From the NCBI GenBank assembly GCA_013407085.1, contig JACCGJ010000671.1:1-64000 (forward strand): a stretch of 64,000 nt of DNA. Reading direction: 5' to 3'. The DNA is from Atriophallophorus winterbourni. Taxonomy: Eukaryota; Platyhelminthes; Trematoda; Plagiorchiida; Microphallidae. Positions 22,375 through 32,885 of the stretch are shown here, one piece after another. Made by a program: the position numbers and the translations under genes. Position 1 is the stretch's first letter. Each line of letters opens with the position of its first letter. Under the pieces are notes generated by a model. That model was not told the origin of the DNA. It searched no databases and saw only the letters and a list, made by a program, of their open reading frames with translations.

Positions 22375-25300
22375 GACTGGCGTTGTTAGCAACCACCCTT
22401 TCGGTAATGGTGTTCGGCATTCCCGGCTGAGTTCAGAATCAGACGATGATATTCCCTTATCAACCAAACTTAAAAGAAGCTATTCCCCTGACTCCTCAAG
22501 TGAAGACGATCTTCCTTTATCCACAAAGTAGGTTATTCCGTTTCATTATATTTGCCCAGAATCAAGCGCTTATCTAAAAAACCTAAATTAGAATCTCCAC
22601 AAAATGTAAGTTCTCAATGCTTCTAATAAAAATAGAAAACATCTGTTAAGCTAGAAAACAGTGCTGCTAAATCTGTGAAAAGCGAAAAGATTGCGATCAA
22701 AAAAGAGCCTACTACTCCCACTAAAACATCCGCAACACCGAAAAAGTCGAAAAAAGAAGAAAAAGACAATCAAGAAGATGTTTGGCGTTGGTGGGAAGAA
22801 GAGAAGAAAGATACTGGAGTTAAATGGACTTTTTTGGAGCACAAAGGTCCTTTGTTTGCACCACCCTATGAGAGATTACCGGAAAACGTTCGATTTTACT
22901 ACGATGGAAAACCGATGCGGCTGTCGGAATCGGCTGAAGAAGTAGCTGGATTCTATGCCCGAATGCTTGATCATGAATATACCACAAAAGATGTTTTTAA
23001 CAAGAACTTTTTCAGGGACTGGGTCAAGGTAATTACTTGTCTTCCGCTAACTTATACTTTCAGTCAATGAATGAAGAAGAGCGTCAAATAATCAAATCAC
23101 TGAGTAAATGTGATTTTAAGGAAATACATGCGCACTTCCTAAGGCTTTCCGAGGAACGCAAAAATAGAAGCAAGGAAGAGAAGCAAAAGCTCAAAGAAGA
23201 AAACCTCGCTATTCAAAATGAATACGGTTATTGTATATTAGACGGGCATAAACAACGCATTGGAAATTTCCGTATCGAGCCTCCTGGTCTTTTCCGTGGT
23301 CGTGGTAATCATCCTAAAATGGGAATGCTGAAGAAGCGAACAATGCCCGAAAATGTTATCATTAATTGTTCAAAGGACTCGAAAATTCCTGTTCCGCCGA
23401 AGGGTCATCGTTGGAAAGAAGTGCGCCATGATAACACGGTCACGTGGCTCGCATGTTGGACAGAAAATGTACAGAATAATTTCAAATACGTGATGTTGAA
23501 CCCATCCTCCCGACTGAAGGCTGAAAAAGATTGGAAAAAATATGAAACTGCTCGTTCACTACACAAAATAATTGATCGGATCCGTGCGGATTACCGTGCT
23601 GATTTTAAGCACAAGGAAATGCGTATACGTCAACGCGCAGTAGCCCTCTATTTTATTGATAGAGTAAGTGAATTTTCAAACGTTTTTATCATTTCGGTTG
23701 TCACTTGCATAATTTTTTATCTGCTGGTGTGATTTATTTGATTCTATTATGATCATAGAAGACCAGGTCCTGCTCTATCTGTCTAGGCCTGGGCAACCTG
23801 ACAGTAATATCGCCCACGTGCAGTCTCTCACTGTGCGACCCTTTGCCTGAAGCAGGCTTGTGCTTTCATACCAAGTTATATAGTGCTAACTCATCTGGTC
23901 AAATAAATCTTTTCTTGTAAAGTGAATTTACTCACCTCCCAGTGCATAACTATATTAACGAACGGAATTAATTTCTCTCCTGTCACATGTGCAAGATAGC
24001 CTTATGTGCAAACTTAATGCCGCTTTCAACTATATGCAAATTAGCATCTTTATTCATGACCATGGGTTGAATCCCATCTTCATGTCTTTTGAGCATATGT
24101 GATTAAACAGGTTGGTTGTGCCAACGTTATCCAACAGTGGCTTACAAGCTCAAATTGCTTGTAAATAATTGCTATTTGTCTTCATATAATGGAATCACTA
24201 AAAATTTGCAATTTTTATATCCTTCGGCTAAGTTGTATGCCGCGAAAACTATTTTATTTTCCATTTTTCTGTCCCCGTTTAATGTTTTTCATTTTGTTGC
24301 TGCGGTCATATTACACTCAAAATTGTTGGTAATGCTTTTTGGACAGCAAATGTTTTCTAATCAGAAGAATGTTGTTTTTATTCCACACAACTTTCTTTTA
24401 TAAAAGTACCTGTTTTTCACTGTCTAGAACCAAAATGACCCATCAACGTTGATCATCCGATGTAACCACCACTCAGCTTATTGACATTCTTTTGGCATGT
24501 GCGCCAGTATATTAGTGATTTAGCTAAACGGTGAATCGTTTATACTCGTCGCCCCATTTTTCGTGATATCGGCATCAGTTTGTTTAGCTGCGCTCCTACC
24601 AGTATTCTACCTTTCTTATAGCTTGCTCTTCGTGCGGGTAATGAAAAAGACGAAGATGAAGCAGATACCGTTGGCTGTTGTTCGCTGCGCTACGAGCATA
24701 TCAAACTTCACGAGGAGTTGGATGGAAAGCCGTACGTGGTGGAATTCGACTTCCTCGGCAAAGATTCAATTCGTTATCAAAATTCAGTTTCTGTTCCTAA
24801 ACGTGTTTTCAAAAACGTGAAATTGTTTTTAAAGAACAAAAAAGAAAACGACGATTTATTTGATCGTTTGAATGTAAGTTATTCTTTTTATATCCGCTGT
24901 ATGAACTGAAATCCCATTGCAGTACAATTGCAACGTACTGCCCATTCATAATTTGCAAATGCGTTGACCCTTTCTGTCTTGCCCTGTCCTGATTGATTGA
25001 TTGTTGACCTCCGTCGGTCGATGTCGACCATGGATGTACATCACATCGCATGAATTTCATGTTTTGCAACTTTTTGAATGACTAAACAGTCCGATTCGGG
25101 AGGAACAATTTCTCCCGCAGCGCTTGCAACGTTAGTCAGAAATCTGTTGTATTGCATCAGTTGCACGCCGGCTGCGTGATCTGCGTTCAGCAGCCAGGAG
25201 CTGTATTTGCTCCTCCCCGGCTTGCAGTCGACGCTTTACAAAATGCCTCCAAAGTAAGCGGTCAAGAGCAAGTTCTTCCCAGCTTGCGGGGTCAATGTCA

Positions 25301-28300
25301 AGAGCTTTCATATCTCTTTTGCAAACATCTTTGTACCGCAAGTGCGGTCTGCCCAATGGTCGACTTCCTAATTGCAACTCACCGTAGAGTAGATCTTTCG
25401 GAATACGACCATTTTCTATTCTATAGACATGACCAAGCCAACGCAGGCGGCGCTGACGTAATAGGGTGAAGTTGCCCTGTCCAGTTGTAACAAAAATAAC
25501 TACATTAGCCTAACATCCTATTTTAGTTACTATATAAGGGATGTGCAATCGTGCAACGCTTCAGTGCTGTGCAGCTAGCACCGTGCTAAATTAATTTGTC
25601 ATCGGTGGTAAACTGCACGCGAAACACTACCATTGCTATTTCCTCTTCACATATCTGTCTAAGCCTGAACAACCTGACAGTATCTTAGCCCATTTGCAGT
25701 CCATGATAGTATGCAGCGCGTGCGTACTAAATGCTTCACTGTACGGCAGTGAAACCCGGACCACCCATGCAACACGAATGAAGCTGAATGTTTTCCATCT
25801 ACGAAGCATTCGTCGTACCTATAAAATATCGTGGATGAACAAAATGACTAATGCTGAAGTGCTTTCAAAAGCTGGTCTACGGAGCATGTTTACCCTACTA
25901 CGACAGCGCCGCCTGCGGTGGCTTTGTCATGTCTATAGAATGGAAAATGGTCGTATTCCGAAAGATCTACTCTATGGTGAGTTGTAATCAGAAAATCAAC
26001 CATTGGGTAGTACAAAGACGTTTGCAAAAAAGATGAAAGCTCGTGGCATTGACCCCTCGAGTTGCATAAAACTTGCTCTTGGCCGCTCACATTGGAGGCA
26101 CTGTGTAAAGCGTCGTTTGCAAGCTGGGGAGGAGCAGCTCTTGGATGCTGAACGCAGATCACGCCGCCGGCGTGCAACTGACGCCCTACAACCGAGTTCT
26201 GACCATCGTCACAAGCGCTGTGGGAGAGATTGTTTCTCCCGAATCGGACGGTTTAGCCATTTGAAAAGCTGTTGAACATGAAAAATTCATGCGATTGTGA
26301 TGCAGATCCATGGTCGACATCGACATATCATATAACACTTTGTGCTTCCCCACCCGTAGATTCGCAATGGCTATTCGATCCTAGCGACTGATTATCAAAC
26401 AAATATGCAATAAGCATTCTCCCGTTATATTCTTATTGATTATAAAATCGTATGTGCTGAATACGTTGTTTTCAAACGTTTTTCGTTTATTCGGATGCCC
26501 TCAATGCCAAAACACCACTTATGGAAATGTTATTGTTTTGGGTGGCACTTTTTCATTTTTAAATGATTGTGTAAATATATATAAATATATATTGTAATTA
26601 AAGTTACGCTTGTATACCACTGTTATATCGGGTTCGTACAACGAACCACGATGTTCAAATGCAGAATCACAAAGTGATTCTGGTGGTCAAGCCATGAGTG
26701 CTTGACACAAGGGATTCATAATTACTGCTATGCGCTTTTAGTTACTTTCTATGTGTTCAGACTGTAACATTCCCATAATCAATTAGATAAAAATATTTAT
26801 CGTAGACGGAATCGTTTCCGGAAGATAAACATCTGTTAAGCAACAATTCCCCAACAACATATCTAACTTTAGTGTAGTGGTCCATATTGATGTGTAAATG
26901 TTTGTTTCAGTGTGTAATCAGCTATTTATAATCTACGTAAGCTCATGTCTTGGCTGTAAATGTTAATCATACATTGATGCACTGATTTCTGTTATTTCTT
27001 GTCGCTTTACAGAACATGTAACAATTTTAAAATTTCCTTGTGATGATGTTGACTATATAGCTGCCTTCATGACCAATTGTCAAGTTTTTTCATATATTGT
27101 TTTGATTGCTTTCATGTCACGATTTCAATCTGTTTAGACCTCAGTGCTGAACCAATATTTACGAGAGTTAATGGAAGGGCTTACTGCGAAAGTGTTCCGT
27201 ACGTATAACGCGAGCCGGACCTTGGAGGAGCAGTTGGAACTTCTCACCGATCCGAAAGACAATCCTCCTGCGAAATTGCTTGCTTACAATCGAGCAAACC
27301 GAGCTGTTGCGGTGCTGTGCAACCATCAGCGTGCAGTTCCCAAATCCTTCGCGAAATCCATGGAAAATCTACAGAAAAAGGTGAGGCTCTCAAACTATCT
27401 GTAATATAATCTCTATTTTCAAATATCATTTCTTGTATCATGAGTTAGTTCGTCTGTATTAAAAACTGCGCTACTTCTGATTCTCGCTGGTAATGCGTTG
27501 CAACCGATTTTCACATACATGCATGAATTGGAAATTCTTCCGCGTCAATTTTTGCGTGCACTCAATGCCTGCAAAGTACCAAGTGATTTATGGTCACCCA
27601 CTCATCTCGGACAGTAGTGACGCTCGGGTTTCCTTTGCTAATGAACTGTTTGTAGCCACAGAACTAAATGAACTAAAGGATATGTTTAGTGAAAGTGGCC
27701 GGTGAGCTATCTCATTTGCATTTGTTCACGTGTGTGTAGTTATAGACAATTAAATTACGACGAATAGCAATACAGTTATTCATATGTTATGGTATGATGG
27801 TATGAAAGCACAAGCCTGATCCAGGCAAAGTGCCACACAGTCAGAGACTACGTGGGCTGAGATACTGTCAGGTAGCCCAGGCCTAGACAGAAATGAGAAA
27901 GGAAATAGAAATGGTAGCGAGACTCCAACCTGTTTCAGCATGCAGTTCACTACCGTTGGCCAATCAATTTAGCACGATGTTAGCCACAGTTATTCATATA
28001 GAATATTGTCACTAAATCTGCTTCACGATTGAGAGAGTTCACTTTTATCCCATGGGTATTAGACATTGTTCTAACTGCACAACTATAACATTTTCGGACA
28101 CGACGCCTTCCTTCTACGTATGAGAACGATCATTTTACTGCGCCTAAAATTATGCGTGTCTGATTCAACTTGGTTTGCGAAACTTTATATTTGTCTAGTA
28201 CCTCTGTATTGTGTAGCCAATGCTTTACCCAATTGAATGCCACGGTTAATGGGCTGCAAGCGAAACTGCACTGCAATGTGACTCATTCTTTTTTGTCTAG

Positions 28301-29990
28301 ATATCGACCACCTGCCCGTGTAACACTGCGTTGTTTCGGTTTTCGCCGAATGACTAGAGGGTCTTTCTGAAAACCCACAAAAGCCGTGTTTGTCGAGAGA
28401 CGATGAGCGACTTTAATGAATAAACAAGCTGATTATTCTAGCGCGATAAGGCTGTAACTTAAATTTAAACTCACATTCTTCATCATCCATTTTTTTTTGA
28501 TAATGCAGATTGACGCGAAACGTGATCAAATTGCTCAAATTACCAGTGAAGCGAAGCAAATCAAAGCCGACTACAAGCAAAACAAACAGGTCTCGAAAAA
28601 GGTGGCCTACGAGAAGCTGAAGAAGCGCTTGTCTTCGACGAAGGAGCAGTTGACCAGGTTGCAACTTCAAGCGACCGATCGAGATGAGAACAAGGAGATC
28701 GCTCTCAGCACCAGCAAACTTAATTACCTCGATCCACGTATCACAGTTGCCTGGTATGTGATTGTAATTTGTTGTGCTACATTCGTGTGTGTGTGTGTGT
28801 GTTTGGGCTTTGCACAATCGGCACTCCGTAACGGAACGCTCGCGGTAGTTTTATTGCCACTGAGGTTTAGTTTTTGTGTGGGCCTAGCAACCTCATTACA
28901 GCCCTTGTATCTCCTCGGTGTTTACTGCTTTGACCGAGCCTATTCCGCACAACCTTCAGTCGTGATGTGTGTATGTATGAAATCGTGAATCCCATCCATC
29001 CAGTCATAAACTGCATGTAGGCTAAAACTTTTTTGCTTGCATGAATACCGAGAAGTAATGTCACGTGCAAGTCAAATTTCTTACGAAAATTGGAAGGAAC
29101 TTTTCGTTATGTGGCTGACTAATCGGTACCTTTCTCAAAAACCAAGCAAAATTACATCGAGAAATTGATCGAAAGTCGTCATACCGCTACCCTTGTTTTA
29201 ATAATCGTTCCTTTTGTTCTCAATCATTGTCTTAACCTACAGTATCTTGTATGGTTGCACGGATGTGCAATCGTGCAGTACTTCTGTGCCGTGTGGCTAA
29301 AACCGTGCTAAAATGATTGGCCACCGGTAATGAGCTGCATTCTGAAACACTCTGGAAGCGCACGACTATATCTATTTCCTTTCTCGTTTCAGTCTAAGCC
29401 TAGGATATCTGACTGTATTTTTCCCCACGCGCTTGGTACTTGTTTCCGATGTAATGATGTCTATGGTGATGGTGATTATTATATTATTATGAAAGCACAA
29501 GCCTGATCCAGGCAAAGTGCCGCACAGTCAGACTGCACTGTCAGGTTACTCAGGCCTAGACAGATATGAGAAAGAAAATAGAAAAGGAAATGGTAGTGAG
29601 ACTCCAGCCTGTTTCAGGATGCAGCTCACTACCTGTGGCCAGTCAACTTAGGTGATGTCGATGACAATTTATCAGCATACATACATGAACAAGCCGTGGC
29701 CACCTGTTATCACTGTGTTGCTCTTCTGACCGCCAGTCGACGCGGCTGTCTGTGCTTTGCCAATGTCTATTCAGACGCTCTAAATATCTTTGTTTCGCAG
29801 GTGCAAACGGTTCGACGTGCCCATCGAAAAGGTGTTCAACAAAACGCAGCGAGAAAAGTTTCAATGGGCAATCGATATGGCCACTGACACGTACAAATTT
29901 TTGGACATTGATTCTGACCGTAACACGAATAAAATGAAGGCATCGGAAGACAGCGACGATGGCGAGATGCTGAACGAGGAGGATGAGTGA
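22373..29990 (+). CDS. TOP1: DNA topoisomerase I (type IB), nuclear; eight exons, complete
   Basis: This enzyme relaxes supercoils by nicking one strand through a 3'-phosphotyrosine. Exons, all with GT..AG borders and frames that join: 22373-22527, 22560-22605, 22636-23028, 23064-23663, 24622-24873, 27138-27380, 28509-28753, 29801-29990 (TGA), giving 707 aa. Residues 1-90 are Ser/Lys/Glu-rich with nuclear-localisation-like clusters. The core starts near [16 protein letters not shown] and includes [10 protein letters not shown]. Catalytic residues equivalent to human Arg488, Lys532, Arg590, His632 and Tyr723 are R402, K445, R503, H545 and Y636 (in SKLNYLD). A coiled-coil linker precedes the Tyr domain. 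An acidic tail ([14 protein letters not shown]) replaces the short human C-terminus. The human protein is 765 aa; the difference is in the N-terminal domain. Residues equivalent to camptothecin contacts Asp533 and Asn722 are kept. No frameshift or stop was found, so the gene looks functional. Confidence 0.96.
23755..23882 (+). repeat. SINE family 1, 3' half, in TOP1 intron 4
   Basis: The fragment begins at ATCTGTCTAGGCCTGGGC and runs through CCCACGTGCAGTCTCTC and CAGGCTTGTGCTTTCATACC. It is 5'-truncated and in the sense direction of the host gene. Confidence 0.7.
25002..25475 (-). mobile_element. 3' end of an RTE-like LINE (subfamily 2), TOP1 intron 5
   Basis: The minus-strand frame 25377-25132 reads [19 protein letters not shown], then a basic tail ([13 protein letters not shown]). 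This is the C-terminal region found in many endonuclease-RT proteins. Its 3' UTR ends near 25002 in the sequence GTCGACATCGACCGACGGAG. The element is present only as this 3' portion and pairs in inverted orientation with 25713-26325. Confidence 0.7.
25535..25712 (+). repeat. SINE family 1 copy between two inverted LINE ends, TOP1 intron 5
   Basis: The copy starts GGGATGTGCAATCGTGCAAC and passes through CTAGCACCGTGCTAAATTAA, CTGTCTAAGCCTGAACAACC and GACAGTATCTTAGCCCATTT. It is cut short near TGCAGTCCATGA, where the following LINE fragment begins. Confidence 0.7.
25713..26325 (+). mobile_element. 3' end of an RTE-like LINE (subfamily 2), inverted partner, TOP1 intron 5
   Basis: The plus-strand frame has [55 protein letters not shown] and [12 protein letters not shown] second frame follows with [17 protein letters not shown] and a basic tail. 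The 3' UTR ends at ATCCATGGTCGACATCGACAT near 26322. It is slightly longer than the inverted copy upstream. Confidence 0.75.
26326..27137. other. Remainder of TOP1 intron 5
   Basis: Apart from the repeat fragment at 26625-26715 the sequence is AT-rich with no visible feature. It ends at the acceptor TCTGTTTAG before exon 6. Confidence 0.7.
26625..26715 (-). repeat. Fragment of the hammerhead-bearing repeat family, TOP1 intron 5
   Basis: Read on the minus strand it has AAGCACTCATGG, TGGTCAAG-type debris, GAATCACTTTGTGATTC, then TGAACATCGTGGTTCGTTGTACGAAC. The last block matches the units at 31540-32360. The ribozyme part is absent. Confidence 0.6.
27786..27985 (-). repeat. SINE family 1 copy with 14-bp target-site duplication, TOP1 intron 6
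   Basis: The copy is inverted relative to the gene and 5'-truncated (its 5' end is at 27985, at GGCTAAC). It is flanked by direct repeats ACAGTTATTCATAT at 27772-27785 and 27986-27999. The 3' tail (CATACCATCATACCATAAC on the minus strand) adjoins the left duplication. Confidence 0.85.
28784..28803. repeat. (GT)n microsatellite, TOP1 intron 7
   Basis: About nine GT dinucleotides lie just inside intron 7. Confidence 0.9.
29262..29435 (+). repeat. SINE family 1 copy, 3' part lost, TOP1 intron 7
   Basis: It starts GCACGGATGTGCAATCGTGC and passes through CTAAAACCGTGCTAAAATGA and GGTAATGAGCTGCATTCTG. It fades after CTAAGCCTAGGATATCTGAC. Confidence 0.65.
29488..29662 (-). repeat. SINE family 1 copy, 5'-truncated, TOP1 intron 7
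   Basis: It begins on the plus strand with TATGAAAGCACAAGCCTGAT and continues to GTGGCCAGTCAACTTAG. It is opposite in direction to the copy 50 bp upstream, so intron 7 carries an inverted SINE pair. Confidence 0.7.
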
Positions 29991-31129
29991 AGCCGATTTT
30001 TGATGTCTGCGAAGCGATGTTTCTGTTCTCTTTTTCTCTTCTTTGTGTAATTCATTGTCTGTTTCTCTCCGAGCTCTTGCTCGCTGTACATCTGTAAACG
30101 CGTGCGCCACGAGCATGCATTGAATCACGTGGTCTCTCGGGTGATTCGCCCACCACCACATTAGTCATCGTTTTTGCAGTTCCAGTGTACACAATTTCTT
30201 ATTACTCTCTGTGCTGTGAACAATGAATGCAGTTGACCGTTCGTTTCATTCCGTGTGAGAACGAATGCATGATGTTGATTATCGACAATGAGTTATAATT
30301 ATTGTTATTATACCTTTCGGGTGTATTCTGTGTCCATTTTTATCTCTTCTCATTCATTCATTCATTGATTTGTGTCTCTGTACTTGTGTCACACACACAC
30401 ACTGCTTGTCTCTAAAAGCAACTTCCTTGCTGTGCAACTTTCAGCAAGCTAACTTGTCTCTGATTTTCTGCTCATCATGAGGTTATTTTGTCCGTGTCAT
30501 ACTCTACAAATAGTATCCTCATTGGAACTGGCGTGTTACCACGACTGCGTCCTCGGTAAGCAAAATGTTATTAGCACTCACACTCCATCAGATACAACAG
30601 AATATGTAAACCATACTTGCACGACTACTGAACTTGTACGTTGTTTCTACATACACAATTTGGTAGCCTCAACGGAGGTGCAATCCCGAAATACTAACAT
30701 ACTTTCTGATTTAATGTGGACGTCAAAAGATTGCACTTTATGGAAACTAGCGCTATATTGGGCTTGAATACGTTTGAATGAAACAAATGTAGTAAGCCAT
30801 GCTTCTAGTGAGCACACAGTAATGTTAATTCACGTGATTGGTTGTGTTCATAGCACCCGACTGTTTTCACGTGAAAAGATCGTCATTTAGACAGAACTCA
30901 ACATATTGTCTGCTCTTCTCTAATTCGATCGATCAAACCATCGTTAGAAACTGAATGTTTGTGTTTCACTGGTAGGCGATTTCACTATTGATTGTGTTTC
31001 AACGTTCTGGTAAAATTACACTCCCAAGATCGATTTACCAGATGACTATGTGATAAATAAATGTGAGCACAATTGTTTGCGAAATTATCATCTTGAACCC
31101 AAAATATATACGAACTGCATACGCGGTAT
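29991..31129. other. 3' flank of TOP1
   Basis: The first few hundred bases are presumably 3' UTR. I could not point to a convincing poly(A) signal. A short (AC)n run lies at 30391-30402. No other gene is evident. Confidence 0.5.
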
Positions 31130-31275
31130 TCTCAACCCACTTAAGATCGTGGATTTCTTCCTGATGTGGTGTCAAGTTACCAGAAAAAGGCTGGGAATCG
31201 AACCAGTAATGCGGTTCTTGATCAGACCATGGTTCTCAACTCGTCCAAAATGGAGTGCCACTACACGCTAAAGGT
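31130..31275 (-). repeat. tRNA-like (SINE head) sequence with pol III box B
   Basis: On the minus strand, GGTTCGATTCCC (31204-31193) is a perfect pol III internal box B. TAGCGTGTAGTGG (31270-31258), 54 bp upstream, resembles box A. The T-arm around box B does not pair as a real tRNA would, so this is more likely a tRNA-derived SINE head than a tRNA gene. Confidence 0.5.
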
Positions 31276-31680
31276 AGCAGCAGACTAAAAACAAATTTAT
31301 GCATGAAAGCCATTGTTATATAAGGTTTCATAATGAACCACCGTATTAAATACTGCATTGATTTTGAGCCTAGTTGTCACGATGCTTACAATTAACCAAT
31401 CTGGTTTCTGTTCACATCGATATAGCGACTGAAATTCCGTTTTAATGTGATCTCTATGTATGTATGTGACCTTAGATTCGAGCGACCTGTCGCATTGTGT
31501 CAATGGCATTTAAGGTGAATCATTGATCAACCATTGATTTCGGCTTTTAGTCGTTCTGTGAAGTGCTCCAGGAATCATTTTGTGATTGTGTAGTCGAACA
31601 TGGTGGTTCTTTGTAAGAAGTATTACTTTGTTAAACACTTGTCAACTGTCTCAAGGCTAACTGAACCTGATCTTACTGTC

Positions 31681-31720
31681 TCCACCTGATGACGGAAAAC
31701 AGCCAGAAACCGGTAGTGGA
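31681..31720 (+). ncRNA. Hammerhead ribozyme motif, repeat unit 1
   Basis: Stem I is perfect over 5 bp: UCCAC (31681-31685) with GUGGA (31716-31720). The invariant core CUGAUGA is at 31686-31692 and GAAA at 31706-31709. Stem III is ACC/GGU with no loop (31709-31714). The cleavage-site base is A31715. Stem II is weak in this unit (CGG...CCA, two clean pairs). The layout is type I. Confidence 0.75.
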
Positions 31721-32173
31721 TTGTAAGTGCGGGGGATGTGAGCAGCACATTGCTTTGGTCATCCATATATGCCTTGAGTGCTTGACGAAGAATCACTTAT
31801 TCCGTGTTTGAACACCATGGTTCGTTGTACGAACATTTTACAAAAGTTGTATTCAAGTATAACTTGGATAACCACTTACCCACTGTTTCATGGCTCACGA
31901 ACCCTGATCTTACTGTCCTAAGCTTAATGTATCCACCGATGACGGAAAACACAGAAAGTTGCCAGGGATTGTTAAAGGTGCGGGGGATGTGAAGTAGCCA
32001 CATTGCTTTGGTCAGCCATACCGCCTTGAGTGTTGAGCAAGAAGCACTGTCCGTGTTTGAACACCATGGTTCGTTGTACGAACATGTTACAAAAGTTGTA
32101 TTCAGTAGAACTTGATAGCCACTCATCCACTGTTTCACATGGTCAATGGCTCATCACAACCCTGATCTACTGC

Positions 32174-32212
32174 TCCACCTGATGATGGCAAACAGCCAGA
32201 AACCGGTTGTCT
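32174..32212 (+). ncRNA. Hammerhead ribozyme motif, repeat unit 3
   Basis: The core CUGAUGA (32179-32185) is followed by a perfect stem-loop II, UGGC-AAACA-GCCA (32186-32198). GAAA is at 32199-32202, stem III ACC/GGU at 32202-32207, and the cleavage-site base is U32208. Stem I keeps only two pairs next to the core (AC with GU). Units 1 and 3 complement each other: the consensus has every helix. Confidence 0.75.
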
Positions 32213-32360
32213 TGTGCTAGTTCGGAGGATGTAAGCAACACATTAAGTTGGTCATCCATAAGCGCCTTGAGTGCTTGACCAGGAATCACTAGGTGATTCG
32301 GTTTGAACCCGTGGTTCGTTGTGCGAACTTTATCGTAAAACAATCTCAGTTTCAAGGCTC

Positions 32361-32885
32361 ACTCAACCTAATCTTGTTTCCGTATCAGGGGCAAAGAAGG
32401 AACTGTAACGAGGCGAAACACTACACTGAGATAGTTTGCGGAATTCGTGTCCAGAACAAAGATATTGCTGAACACTTACGAAAGAATGTAATCAACGCTT
32501 AGGCTACATAAGAAGTTGTCAGCCGAATGGACCACTGTCTCAACGCGGACTATCCGATTCCCTGTTTGAAAGTAAAGTGGTGGCGCTGAAAAGTTTCTTC
32601 GCTGTATAGCTGCTACTGGTTGAATAAAGGTTGTTTTCAGTGAACTTTTAATTGAATGACTACCAATAAACTCGTGTAATTGGTAATTGTCATGGGACCT
32701 GAAGTTACATATGTGGCGTTAAACACGATAGCCATTAATGATGAACACTAAATTCTGGTGGTGCAGATCGATCGTGAATTGGCAGAACTAAAAGCCTGAG
32801 TCTATTATTGCGACTGCCGTCTACAAGTATTCGACAATCGCTCTCTATGCACCATCGCTGGAGTTACTTTGCACCATCGGATGTT
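32361..32885. other. Spacer, nothing supported
   Basis: No clear coding or repeat feature was seen beyond the last partial repeat unit. Confidence 0.4.

Larger units (their letters stand above)
31540..32360 (+). repeat. Tandem repeat, about three ~240-260 bp units, with hammerhead ribozyme motifs
   Basis: Shared landmarks recur in order. CCTGATCTTACTG is at 31667, 31903 and 32161. The ribozyme region is at 31681, 31931 and 32174. GCGGGGGATGTGA is at about 31730 and 31980. TTGGTCATCCATA-type is at 31757, 32010 and 32250. GCCTTGAGTGCTTGAC, then GAACACCATGGTTCGTTGTACGAAC, is at about 31811 and 32059, with a variant at 32306. A fourth unit is partial. Unit 2 is damaged in the ribozyme region. 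The GTTTGAACCC near 32300 resembles a pol III box B, so each unit may be a SINE monomer. Confidence 0.8.

Noticed and set aside
22651..22842. Phe-rich minus-strand frame
   Set aside because: It is antisense to the Lys/Glu-rich part of TOP1 exon 3.
28497..28988. 163-aa plus-strand reading frame
   Set aside because: Only the first part (exon 7 of TOP1, 28509-28753) is coding. The remainder is intron read-through beyond the GTATGT donor.
29643..30161. 172-aa minus-strand reading frame
   Set aside because: It lies antisense over the last TOP1 exon and 3' flank and has no recognisable motif; it is a shadow of coding sequence.
31193..31270. A functional tRNA gene
   Set aside because: Boxes A and B are present but the T-arm and acceptor stem do not pair properly.
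31540..32360. CRISPR array
   Set aside because: The units are ~240-260 bp tandem repeats without short spacers, and the genome is eukaryotic.
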